This document shows, piece after piece, positions 37,607 to 46,162 of a stretch of DNA of 64,000 bases (its first letter is position 1; each line of letters starts with the position of its first letter). Source of the stretch: Pelargonium cotyledonis (Eukaryota; Streptophyta; Magnoliopsida; Geraniales; Geraniaceae); NCBI GenBank assembly GCA_036897625.1, contig JAYMTA010000026.1, positions 1-64,000 on the forward strand. The letters run 5' to 3'. The position numbers and the translations under genes are program-made. Under the pieces are notes generated by a model that had not been told where the DNA came from, did not search any database, and saw only the letters and a program-made list of their open reading frames with translations.

Positions 37607-38639
37607 TAGAGTATAATACCCTGTATTAAGAGCTATTCCATTAACTGGTAATTGGGGCTTTCCAGACTGTACTCTAGCCTTGCTTTTATTACCACTTGTC
37701 TAGATTACTAAGATATATTCCTCTTTTTGCTATGCCTTTATCGTTTTGGAGGATAAGAACTTAGGAGATTATAAATACATCTCTATTACGAAGTGTACAC
37801 GAAGGAAGGTTAATGCTATTATATAGGATCAGTAAAGTACATAATTACACGATAAGACCCGAAAAGAGACCTCAACTTTGCAGAAATACCTTCCATTTTA
37901 TATTACCTAGTGGAACTAGAACCAGAAACCTTCAACACAGAAAAGTAGCAAACCTCCTTAAGACTTTAACCTGGAACAGAGTGCCCTTATACTACAAAAT
38001 AGAAACCCTTTTACGGTGCTGGATACTATAAGACAAGATTGCAACCTCCCCTTAAATAGTAGGAAAAAACCGAAAAGGAAGAACTGACTTTCATAATTGC
38101 ATGACTTGCTTTTATTAATCTTAAAATGCCTAACTTCACACTTACCTAGTTTTTTTTCTTTTATTCTTAACCTTTCTAGGAACTATATACTATATACTGT
38201 TTCTTGCTTGGAATGCCTTTAAACCAACAAAATACAAAGTAAAGTTAGTTTTATCTTAATTGAAAATACCTAAGGAATACCACCTACTACAAAAAAATGA
38301 AAGGCTCTCTAAAACAAATGAACTTAGGTTTAACTCTTTAATTACCATTACCAAGAATTTACTATCCAGGAACCTATTGAAATGAAAAGCTTGTTCTGAA
38401 AGGGCCCTTTAATTCCTAAATAAAGCCCTTGAACACTAAAACAGCTAATGAGTTCCTGTATACCATTAGAAATCCCAATTATAGGATACACTTTCAAAGC
38501 TAATGAATACAAACCAAAGTTATTCTAAATTCTTCCTTATAGTGCCAGTTAATATACGTCTTAAGCTGGATACATTTAATAATTGGATTTCCTATACTTA
38601 AGTTCCTTATTCTTTGTACTTTGAGTTCTATCTATATCC

Positions 38640-39110
38640 TGTAATGCTGTTACCTATGAGACTAGATCTTACTCTTACTTGGTAGCTTTCTTCTGAGTCT
38701 TCTTACTTTCGTACCTTGAATTCTTATAAACTTGCCTAGTTAAGTTAGCCAGGAATGGGAACAAAGAAACAGTACCACTCCAACTAAGCCAGCACCCAAC
38801 TCTTCTCTTTGCTTTGTTCAGAGCTTTACCCTTCTTACGAGAGATACCTGTCATCTTTGTAGCCCAACTCTTATTGACTTACTTCCTTTCTTACCTTAAT
38901 CTCCGTACTTTTCCGAATACCTAGACCTTTTTTCTTCTTAGCAGCTAGACTCTTTCTTACCTATACCTCTTTCGTTAGAAGACTCTCTATCTGTATTTTA
39001 TTCTGTATCTAATCCTTTCTCTCTTCCCGTTACTCCTTGTTTACTAATTCAAAATCCTAATACCCAGGCCTTTCCTCTTAAGACTTTGACTCTCTTACAT
39101 CTTGGGAAGT
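38640..39110 (+). repeat. pyrimidine-biased repeat field in the gene island
   Basis: Long C/T-rich stretch with GCAGCTAGACTCTTTCTTAC (38941-38960), TACCTATACCTC and an R1 unit at 38801. Confidence 0.45.
38801..38825 (-). repeat. R1 repeat unit
   Basis: Single copy in the same orientation as the 32.4 kb array, with the TTTGTTCAGAGCT variant end. Lies within a pyrimidine-rich stretch. Confidence 0.5.
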
Positions 39111-39146
39111 TTAGGGAAACAAACTCCCATCTTATTTAGAAGTCAA

Positions 39147-39162
39147 GGCAAGTGTAGCTTGT
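39147..39162 (+). repeat. R3 repeat in the gene island
   Basis: GGCAAGTGTAGCTTGT, identical to 24246 over 15 bases. Confidence 0.55.
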
Positions 39163-39685
39163 AAGTACTCCTAACTAGTCCAATCTACTCCAACCCTGGA
39201 AATGCAAATGAGAGGAAAGCAACTCCCAATCCTTAACTTCCCTTCCTTAACCTCTCCAGTCCAATCCCAGAACTCCAACTGAGCCATAAGCAATCCCGGA
39301 ACTCTAGTCCAATCTAGGAAATCCAGCAATCCACCAACAGATCGGACAAGCACTCGTAATCCAATCAAGGAAATCAACTGAATAATACAATCCATTCCTG
39401 GAAACTCCACTCTCTACCTACATACCCTTCTTGCTGACAGTCTGCTTTATTGTCTTCTTCTCTTCTTACCTATACATGTCTTATAAGCTATATCCGTACT
39501 CTCTATCTTACTCTTAGTCATACGGACCTTCTTTCTTAGAGTAGCTACCAGAACAAGGAAGGAATTAAGAACTCAAACAAAACCAAGCAACATGAAAAAC
39601 CTCTATCTTGTACATGGTTCAAGACCCATAGCACATAGTAGAGAATACTTGACTTAAGAATGTCATGATTTAAAATCTTTCTCAT

Positions 39686-39709
39686 TCCTCCTCAGTTTCT
39701 TTGGAGCTT
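39686..39709 (-). repeat. R1 repeat unit beginning TTCCTCC
   Basis: Begins TTCCTCC followed by TCAGTTTCTTTGGAGCT. The first seven bases equal the 3' acceptor strand of the trnS gene at 44119. About 75 bases later lies the second copy of the 32500-32525 segment. Confidence 0.6.
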
Positions 39710-39781
39710 TCTCATTCCTAAATTACAAGTCTTACTCTTTATCTGCGTTCTTGACTTCTTTTTGACCTGATCCGAAACCTT

Positions 39782-39807
39782 GACTCTTACTCGGTTCTTC
39801 TTTCCCT
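39782..39807 (+). repeat. 26-base repeat, copy 2
   Basis: Partner of 32500-32525, two differences. The phrase TTGACCTGAT also occurs next to both copies (about 32549 and 39762). Confidence 0.7.
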
Positions 39808-41636
39808 TTTAGTACTCTTTGTTAAGAAACACTCCTCCTATTTTAGAGTTCCCTCGTTCTGACTCAAAAGCACAGAGGCAAGCTTGTCTTGTATTACCAT
39901 AATCCCAGTTTCTTTAGGCTGGACCTTTCTTAGTCCTTGTAGCTTGACTTTGACTCATACCTTGAATTTTAACGGATTCCCTTGTTTCTCTTCATAGCTA
40001 GACTTCTTTTCTTAGTCTTCCGCATACCCTCTCTTTGGAACTACACCCTTTTTACTAAGAACTACTTATTTAGTTAAAGGAAACCGATTGATAGCTAACT
40101 GAAACCAAAAGGGAAGGCTTATCCTATTCTAGAAACTCCTTTATTAAAGAAAACTCCCCTCAAGCTATCTATGAAAGACACTAACTACGATTCAATCTCA
40201 ATAACTCGAATAAGCTCATGTTAACAAGTCTGGCACTCTTCAGGCAGAGCACCAAGAGAAGGATCAACAAGGCCCAGGTTCAAGACCAACCAATAGGACA
40301 TAAGAGAAATAGGAAGACTTGAATGAAAGAATCCGTGACTTACAAGATAAATCTTGCCTTCGTAAAGCTTACAAAATCTAACCATTTTATGAGAAAAAGT
40401 ACGTTTTATATAACTGCAAAAGTTCATTTTTTTGACACTTTCAACCTCTCATTCAAAACTATAAGGGTCAAGAATTACCAAATAGAAAATGAGAAATATT
40501 AAGACTTGGCATATCAGTCCTGGACTAAAAGGAAAGGCTTATCAGGGGAACCTTAGTTACAAGTTAAACTTGCCTTTTGTAGAATTCCCAAATGAAAGAA
40601 AGATAGAAAGCTGACCCTTTGGAAAAAGAAGAATCATAGCCTTAGTGAAACTCAGCCTTAGGCACATCAGACCTGACTTCAGTCTTGACTAACTGACTCA
40701 AGTGCTCGCTCCGAAAAGGATACTAAACAAAGTTCTATTTGAAAGTCAGGAGAACCTGGGAGAAGTTGGGCATAAAAGCCTTTCTGTGTATATACAAGTA
40801 ATTGCAAATCCATTTCTATAAAGAAGTGTCAAACACCAAAACAAGGTATGCTTTAGCTTAGAACCTCTTAACCAAGCAAAAACATTGAACTAGGATTGAA
40901 CTAGGAAAGTACAAAAAAGCTCTCAGAACTCTTTCTATTTTCTTAGTAAAGTCAGCGGATTCTACTAGAGCAAATCTTGATTAGAGTCCAAAACGAAACT
41001 CAAATCTTGAAAAAAAGGGAAGTCAATGTTCTTGCAAGGAGCTGCACTGTCCCTTATATCTGAAACAAATGAAGTCAACGTTGTGTTACTGATCAGTCTT
41101 CATTTCTTGACTGCCGGGTAGCTTGTCAACTTGTAATATAAGAAGCATACAAAGATCTGGCTTGCTCTTTATCTAAGAACTATTCAAAAGTGGTTTCAGT
41201 TCAGTGAGATACTAGTTGATAGCTGTACATTAGTCTTTATAAGTGGTTTTCTCCTATTCATTCTTTAGTCAACTCTGACTGAAAAGCGCTAGATAAAGCG
41301 GTTTCTGCCCCGTCTGTTATTCATAAGGTTTTTTGGTTCTTACCTTACACGCTCAGAGTCAGCTAAAACCCATGAAGAACTATCTAAACGAAGAAGTAGC
41401 GGATTCACCTTCTTAGAGCGTAGAACTGTTAGGAAACGTACACTAATAAAGAACAAGATCACGTACCTGGAGCTTAGAAAAGGAAACCTAAGAAAGAAAG
41501 ACTAGATTTGAGTACTGAAAAGGAAAGGAAGTGCGAGTCAAAGAATGAAACCAGGGTCAAGATTGGGTAGCTTAGCTGTGAGACAGAAGACCAATTCTTA
41601 CAAATGAACACTTCTACAGGACTTGAGGTTCGTAAG

Positions 41637-41695
41637 AGCTCTGAAGGAACTGAAGAGGGATGGTGTAAGCTTGGATCTGAACAAAGAGAAGAGGA
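41637..41695 (+). repeat. pair of R1 units
   Basis: Two units: GAGCTCTGAAGGAACTGAAG at 41637-41656, and CTGAACAAAGAGAAGAGG at 41678-41695. Same orientation as the pair next to trnS and opposite to the copies at 32-40 kb. Confidence 0.6.
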
Positions 41696-41889
41696 AGAAA
41701 GTGAGAGAGCTTGGCTTGCTTTACTGACTGAAAGACTCAACAAAGATCGGCGAGTTCCTTGTTAGAGCTATGTCGGGTTTGATAAGAGAATGGGAACTCA
41801 TTGACAGGAGAAAGAGAAAACACTGTGTACTTTACTAGCTTTCAGGCAAGTTTCTCTTGGCTTGGACATTGGACAGGAAAAGTCAGAAG

Positions 41890-41917
41890 CTGGCTAAGAA
41901 AGAAGCCAGGAAAAGAA
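41890..41917 (+). repeat. 28-base hairpin repeat, copy downstream of atp1
   Basis: Identical over 28 bases to 45489-45516. It contains the inverted arms CTGGCT and AGCCAG around an eight-base purine loop, so either strand can form a six-pair hairpin. It lies about 230 bases past the atp1 stop codon. Confidence 0.85.
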
Positions 41918-42148
41918 TAACCATTACATGAATCAAAGAAAGAGGAAACAAACTAGAAAGAAGAACAAGATAATTCTGAGTACCATATCTTTGTGGTTAG
42001 TGGAAACAACTCGAACTCAAGAACTCCGCGAATACCCATTAGAAAGACCTAGGACTAGACAACTCTATGAAACTGGGATCACAAAGCACTCTTTCTAGGT
42101 TAGACTTGTCCCTCTGAGTCTCTTTCTTTTAGTTAGAAGCAGAAAGAC

Positions 42149-43696
42149 CTAAGAAATGCCGACTTCTCTCAGAAACTCTTCCGCTCTTTGTTTTAAAAAT
42201 GTATCCAATTCTAACTTTTTCTCCTTAGTCAATCCACCCTTATCTAACAGAGATTGGAGAAGCTCAGGTTTGATAGATGACAGAATCTCTCTTTCATATT
42301 GTGCGATTCGGGCTAAAGGCATGCGATCACAGAAACCATTCACAGCTGCATAAATCACTAAGATTTGTTTCTCGATTGGAAGTGGTGCATATTGGGCTTG
42401 TTTCAAAACTTCAGTAAGCCGTGCACCTCTGTTAAGTAAGGCCTGAGTGGCAGCATCAAGGTCTGATCCAAATTGAGCAAAGGCCGCAACCTCGCGATAT
42501 TGGGCCAATTCCAGTTTCAAACTACCGCAAACTTGTTTCATAGTTTTTAACTGAGCAGCAGAACCTACGCGACTCACGGATAAGCCGACGTTAATAGCAG
42601 GACGAATCCCACGATAAAAGAGCTCTGTTTCCAAACAGATTTGACCGTCGGTAATAGAGATGACGTTCGTAGGAATATAAGCAGAGACATCTCCCGCTTG
42701 CGTTTCAATCACAGGCAAGGCTGTTAAGCTACCAGCGCCTGTCTCGTCCGAACGTTTAGCCGCTCTTTCCAATAGGCGGGAATGCAAGTAGAAGACATCA
42801 CCTGGGAAAGCCTCACGGCCTGGCGGTCGGCGTAATAATAAAGACATTTGGCGGTATGCAACTGCTTGCTTACTAAGATCATCATAGATGATTAAAGCGT
42901 GCATTCCATTATCTCGAAAGTCTTCTCCCATGGCACAACCCGAGTAGGGAGCAAGAAATTGGAGAGGAGCTGGATCTGAAGCAGTTGCTGCTACAAGAAT
43001 CGTATAAGATAAGGCACCCGCTTCTGAAAGAATTTGAACTAATTGGGCCACAGTTGAACGTTTCTGTCCCACTGCAACATAGACACAATACAAGATTTCA
43101 GTCTCAGAAGTCGCCCTTGAATTCAGTTCTTTTTGGTTTAAGATGGTATCGATAGCAATGGCAGTCTTTCCAGTTTGACGGTCACCAATAATCAGTTCGC
43201 GTTGACCACGACCGATAGGAACCAAACTATCCACCGCTTTTAAGCCAGTCTGCATAGGCTCGTGCACTGATTTACGTTCAATAATACCTGGCGCTTTCAC
43301 TTCCACACGACGGCGATCGTGAGCGCTTAATGAACCCTTACCATCTATAGGCAAGCCCAGGCCATCCACCACACGACCTAAAAGCGCTTTACCCACTGGA
43401 ACATCCACAATTGAGCACGTGCGCTTTACAATATCACCCTCTTTGATTTCGGTATCACTACCGAAGGCAACAATTCCTACATTTTCGTTCTCAAGATTAA
43501 GCGCAATCCCTTTCACACCACTGGCAAACTCCACCATTTCACCGGCTTGAATCTGGTTCAAACCTGAAACACGCGCGATACCATCGCCCACAGAAAGCAC
43601 TCGACCTATCTGATCCAGTGCAATCTGATTCTCAAAGTTACTAATTCGATCCTCAAGTAGTCTACTAAGCTCTGATGTTTTTGAACGGAATTCCAT
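42149..43696 (-). CDS. atp1: ATP synthase F1 subunit alpha, mitochondrial
   Basis: Encodes the alpha subunit of the F1 part of mitochondrial ATP synthase, which with beta forms the nucleotide-binding hexamer on the matrix side of the inner membrane. The 515-residue frame runs from ATG to TAG. It shows the beta-barrel N-terminal domain (about 25-95), the P-loop GDRQTGKT at 171-178, the Walker B strand ALIIYDD near 267-273, the arginine-finger segment GLSVSRVG with Arg376, and the C-terminal helical domain (about 385-515). Angiosperm atp1 is usually about 507-510 codons. Here the N-terminal 30 and the last 15 residues (ending LREVGIS) are unlike the common form, so the ends are diverged while the core is conserved. 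Codons 431, 472 and 497, proline before editing in many angiosperms as I recall them, are TTG, CTG and TTG. A conserved AGGATAAAG stretch abuts the start codon. It is the last gene of the atp6-trnS-atp1 cluster. Confidence 0.98.
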   Translation of the reverse strand: MEFRSKTSELSRLLEDRISNFENQIALDQIGRVLSVGDGIARVSGLNQIQAGEMVEFASGVKGIALNLENENVGIVAFGSDTEIKEGDIVKRTCSIVDVPVGKALLGRVVDGLGLPIDGKGSLSAHDRRRVEVKAPGIIERKSVHEPMQTGLKAVDSLVPIGRGQRELIIGDRQTGKTAIAIDTILNQKELNSRATSETEILYCVYVAVGQKRSTVAQLVQILSEAGALSYTILVAATASDPAPLQFLAPYSGCAMGEDFRDNGMHALIIYDDLSKQAVAYRQMSLLLRRPPGREAFPGDVFYLHSRLLERAAKRSDETGAGSLTALPVIETQAGDVSAYIPTNVISITDGQICLETELFYRGIRPAINVGLSVSRVGSAAQLKTMKQVCGSLKLELAQYREVAAFAQFGSDLDAATQALLNRGARLTEVLKQAQYAPLPIEKQILVIYAAVNGFCDRMPLARIAQYEREILSSIKPELLQSLLDKGGLTKEKKLELDTFLKQRAEEFLREVGIS

Positions 43697-43710
43697 CTTT
43701 ATCCTATACC
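43697..43710 (-). promoter_or_regulatory. conserved leader motif abutting the atp1 start
   Basis: Reading towards atp1, the 14 bases before the ATG are GGTATAGGATAAAG. The core AGGATAAA recurs ahead of atp6. Plant mitochondria have no clear Shine-Dalgarno signal. A shared leader motif could be a protein-binding or transcript 5'-end site, but this is inference from two copies only. Confidence 0.3.
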
Positions 43711-44118
43711 AGTTTTTAGGAAGAAAAGAATTACCTGATTAATCAGCACTCAATTTGAAAAACAAAACAAACAAGAAAGAACAAAGACAAAAAGCACTCT
43801 ACTTCTTTAATACATAATAGATTCTAGTAATACACATCCTAAGAAAGGGAAGAACTCGTCGCAAAGCATGCAAATTTGAATTGTAGAGGATAGAAGTAAA
43901 TACACTTTATAAACTTGAAACAGAAGAATAAGAAGAACCCACTCTCTCATGATAAACATACTATATACTGACTTCTAACAATTAAGCGTCGGGAGTATAC
44001 CCAGGAATTTTCTAATAGGCACTACTTCAAAATTGGAAGATAGAGACCAGAGGAAACTAAGAATAGCTCTGAACAAAGTGAGGAGTATTTAGTTTGGCTC
44101 CGAAGGAACTGAGGAGGA
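43711..44118. other. spacer between trnS and atp1
   Basis: About 400 bases without a gene. AT-rich leader-like sequence with runs of A next to atp1. The trnS-proximal end contains two R1 repeat units (from 44064). No open frame of note. Confidence 0.6.
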
Positions 44119-44121
44119 GGA
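44064..44121 (+). repeat. pair of R1 units overlapping the trnS 3' end
   Basis: Unit one (44064-44086) carries CTGAACAAAGTGAGGAG; unit two (44098-44121) carries GCTCCGAAGGAACTGAGGAG and runs into the tRNA acceptor strand at 44119. This places the repeat in the 3' flank of the tRNA. Confidence 0.65.
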
Positions 44122-44204
44122 GGAAAGGGGAGTCGAACCCATACAAGAAATCCACTCATGATTTAGTAAACCTGTGCCTTACAAAGACACCTTGCTATCC
44201 CTCC
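44119..44204 (-). tRNA. trnS: tRNA-Ser, mitochondrial trnS-GCU type, anticodon reads ACU in DNA
   Basis: 86 nt with a seven-pair acceptor stem (GGAGGGA with TTCCTCC, one G-T pair), a long variable arm and a T-loop TTCGACT. The loop TTACTAA matches the TTGCTAA loop of plant mitochondrial trnS-GCU except that the first anticodon base is A instead of G. The anticodon stem has two mismatches at its outer end and the T stem has one, so it may be weakened. It lies between atp6 and atp1 on the same strand, about 400 bases from each, and could act as a cleavage signal in a shared transcript. Its 3' end overlaps a copy of a short repeat (R1) found elsewhere in the island. It may be functional, functional only after base modification, or newly decayed. 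Confidence 0.7.
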
Positions 44205-44603
44205 ACTACACTTTGAATTGTATTTGCCAAAAGCTTGGTTATTCATATGAGCTAAATCCTTTTTTTTTTATATAAGTGATTCTTCCTAGTAGTCATGATG
44301 CTGTGTGAGCTTTCTGCTTGTATTAAACGATCAGTGAATCTTCGGTCGGCTACTCCTAAAGAAAAAGAAGAAAGATTCCATACTCTTAGAAGGAAAGTAT
44401 ACCCAACAGAGTTGCTTAAGAGCCGATAAGCGTTCTTGAGTCATGGGTCCCTTTGGCAGATCTTCTTTAGAGAAAGAACTGCGAAAACAAAGCAAATAAG
44501 AAAATGACCAGATCCAAGCAGCCAGTTAACTACAAACAAGTATAGAAACTTGGAGAGTACCTCGCTTTTGTTCAGTTTCAAAAAAGAGAGACAAATTAAC
44601 AAC
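44205..44603. other. spacer between atp6 and trnS
   Basis: About 400 bases without a gene. Purine-rich on the plus strand near atp6, with a run of nine T near 44262. I see no clear terminator hairpin and no further tRNA. Confidence 0.6.
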
Positions 44604-45368
44604 TTAATGGAGATTTAAAGCATCATTTAAATAGAGACAAATTAAAACCGTAAAAACATACGCTTGTAAGATAGCTACACCTAATTCCAGACCTGTTAAT
44701 GCAAGAACTATTGAAAAAGTACCCAAAGCTCCTATCAAATACAGAAGCTGATTCATGCATAACATTGTCCAAGCGAAACCACTCAAAATCTTTACTAAAC
44801 TATGACCCGCCATCAAATTCGCAAATAAACGGATTCCTAAACTCAAAGGACGGAAAATATATGAGATTAGCTCCAGTCCCACTAAGAGAGGAGCTGCCTT
44901 TATAGGAATTCCCGCAGGTAAGAAGAAGCTTAGAAAGTGCAGACCATGTCTTTGGAAGCCCACTATGGTAATCCCAATAAAAAGAGAAAAAGAAAGACCC
45001 ATAGTAATTAGAAAGTGACTCGTTACTGTGAAGCTATACGGTATCATACCTTGAAGATTGCAAAAAAGAAGGAAGAGAAATGTAACAAAGATCAGAGGGA
45101 AAAACCTTTGTTTTACCTTCCCAGAGAGACCCCCTATTTGCTCGTTTACTAGGTTTATAGAAAATGAGTAAAGAAGTTCCAGGACAGATTGCGCACCATT
45201 TCCTACTAAGTGGCCCCCTCCCCTCTTTGTAACCAGCAAAATAAGAAGGAGGAACAAAGAAAGCGAAAGCAGCAGAAAGAATGTTGAGTTTGTGAATGAT
45301 AAAAACAGATTGCCTATCTCAATTTGGACAAATGGAATGATCTGAAATTGTTCCAGCGGAGAGTTCAC
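44604..45368 (-). CDS. atp6: ATP synthase Fo subunit a, mitochondrial; GTG start
   Basis: Encodes subunit a, the membrane proton channel of Fo that works against the c-ring. The frame has 254 codons with several hydrophobic segments (about 29-47, 88-112, 116-137, 159-172, 186-205, 208-228, 229-247). The conserved core SLGIRLFANLMAGH (176-189) carries the essential arginine (Arg180), and AILQAY holds the partner glutamine (Gln235). The product begins NSPLEQF after the start, which is where mature angiosperm Atp6 begins, so the variable cleaved presequence is missing. There is no ATG: the codon at 45366-45368 is GTG, and reading upstream in frame reaches TGA before any ATG or ACG, so GTG is the best start. 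The last codon is histidine followed by genomic TAA; many angiosperms have a CAA there that is edited to a stop. Many substitutions relative to the usual sequence indicate accelerated evolution. First gene of the minus-strand cluster. Confidence 0.95.
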   Translation of the reverse strand: MNSPLEQFQIIPFVQIEIGNLFLSFTNSTFFLLLSLSLFLLLILLVTKRGGGHLVGNGAQSVLELLYSFSINLVNEQIGGLSGKVKQRFFPLIFVTFLFLLFCNLQGMIPYSFTVTSHFLITMGLSFSLFIGITIVGFQRHGLHFLSFFLPAGIPIKAAPLLVGLELISYIFRPLSLGIRLFANLMAGHSLVKILSGFAWTMLCMNQLLYLIGALGTFSIVLALTGLELGVAILQAYVFTVLICLYLNDALNLH

Positions 45369-45390
45369 ATATTGTAAATTTCTAACTATT

Positions 45391-45401
45391 TTTATCCTAA
45401 A
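45391..45401 (-). promoter_or_regulatory. leader motif upstream of atp6
   Basis: TTTAGGATAAA on the minus strand, ending 22 bases before the GTG codon. It shares AGGATAAA with the atp1 leader. A run of TATAC/TATAA repeats lies just upstream. Role unknown. Confidence 0.3.
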
Positions 45402-45488
45402 TATTCTTTTATAGTATAGTATAAAAGCAAAATCGATAGAAAATGCAACTCAAAATAAGGGAGCTTTTCAGAAGGAAAAGAAAAAACA

Positions 45489-45516
45489 CTGGCTAAGAAA
45501 GAAGCCAGGAAAAGAA
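45489..45516 (+). repeat. 28-base hairpin repeat, copy upstream of atp6
   Basis: Exact direct repeat of 41890-41917, about 120 bases upstream of the atp6 start. The two copies bracket the whole atp6-trnS-atp1 cluster, spaced about 3.6 kb apart. Confidence 0.85.
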
Positions 45517-46091
45517 GGAAAGAAACAAGGGAAATGAATCACTCTTAGTATATAGGATAAAAGTAAGCATCAAAAAGCAATGAAATAAGCAAACAAAGAA
45601 CAAGAAAAGAAGCAATGAAAGAAGAAGAGAAAACACTAAGCAGAGAAGAGAAAAAGAAGAGTATGAGTAAAAACAAAAAGAGAAGGACAAGAGAAATGAA
45701 TTCTATACATAATTAAAAAGGACTTCTCGTTTGGTTGTTTGAGTTCTTAATTCCTTATTGATCCTCCTTTTTGTAGCTAGTATTAGAAATTCCTTTGATT
45801 AGGCCTTGCCGGTACAAAAGGCAGGTGTAACTGTAGCCGTGTCCGCTTATTACGTATATATAATACCTCGAGTTACTGAGAAAATGGATCCCTTTGAGCT
45901 AGCTTCTAACACAACGCTCCTTGATCTAATGGACTAGATAATTACAATTCATCTTTACCGAGTTAAAAGGGGTTCCTTTGGGTATATGCACTATACAAAG
46001 CGTAGATAAGCACAAGGTACACTTGTCTTTCATTGGTCAATTGCAAAACTTTTAAGTCTATTAGAACAACAAGTTGAATGAGTACTGTGTT

Positions 46092-46162
46092 ATAGAATTA
46101 TCAGAAGTGGTCAAAGCCTTACGCTGCTGGCCCATTAGTCGTAGGTTCAAGTCCCAACAATC
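46092..46162 (+). pseudogene. tRNA-like relic, isotype unclear
   Basis: Contains AGAAGTGGTCAAAGCC (D-arm-like) and GTCGTAGGTTCAAGTCC (T-arm-like) at tRNA spacing. The anticodon region does not fold cleanly. Confidence 0.3.

Larger units (their letters stand above)
39420..40040 (+). repeat. pyrimidine-biased repeat field in the gene island
   Basis: Two patches (39420-39545 and 39900-40040) with TACCTATACATGTCTTATA and ATAGCTAGACTTCTTTTCTT (39995-40014). TACATGTCTTATAAG also occurs at 62318-62332. Confidence 0.45.
32151..42148. other. repeat-rich non-coding part of the gene island
   Basis: About 10 kb before atp1 in window order (downstream of it in transcription). Contains the R1, R2, R3, CCATAGCCAG and pyrimidine repeats, four tRNA-like relics and the unassigned 36498-37019 frame. 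Less AT-rich than the flanks by eye. No intact protein gene seen. Confidence 0.5.
45369..45720. other. atp6 5' flank, purine-rich on plus strand
   Basis: Between atp6 and the AT-rich spacer. From 45470 to 45705 the plus strand is almost all A and G with short GAAAAG and AAGAAG runs, so a transcript entering atp6 would be pyrimidine-rich. A minus-strand frame at 45493-45690 is a by-product of this bias. The texture changes to ordinary spacer near 45.71 kb, which I take as the right edge of the gene island. Confidence 0.5.

Noticed and set aside
41474-41743. Ser/Leu-rich minus-strand frame near atp1
   Set aside because: Overlaps R1 units and purine-rich sequence; the Ser/Leu/Phe content follows from the base bias.
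42156-42353. Plus-strand frame inside atp1
   Set aside because: Antisense shadow of the conserved atp1 coding sequence.
44699-44905. Plus-strand frame inside atp6
   Set aside because: Antisense shadow of atp6.
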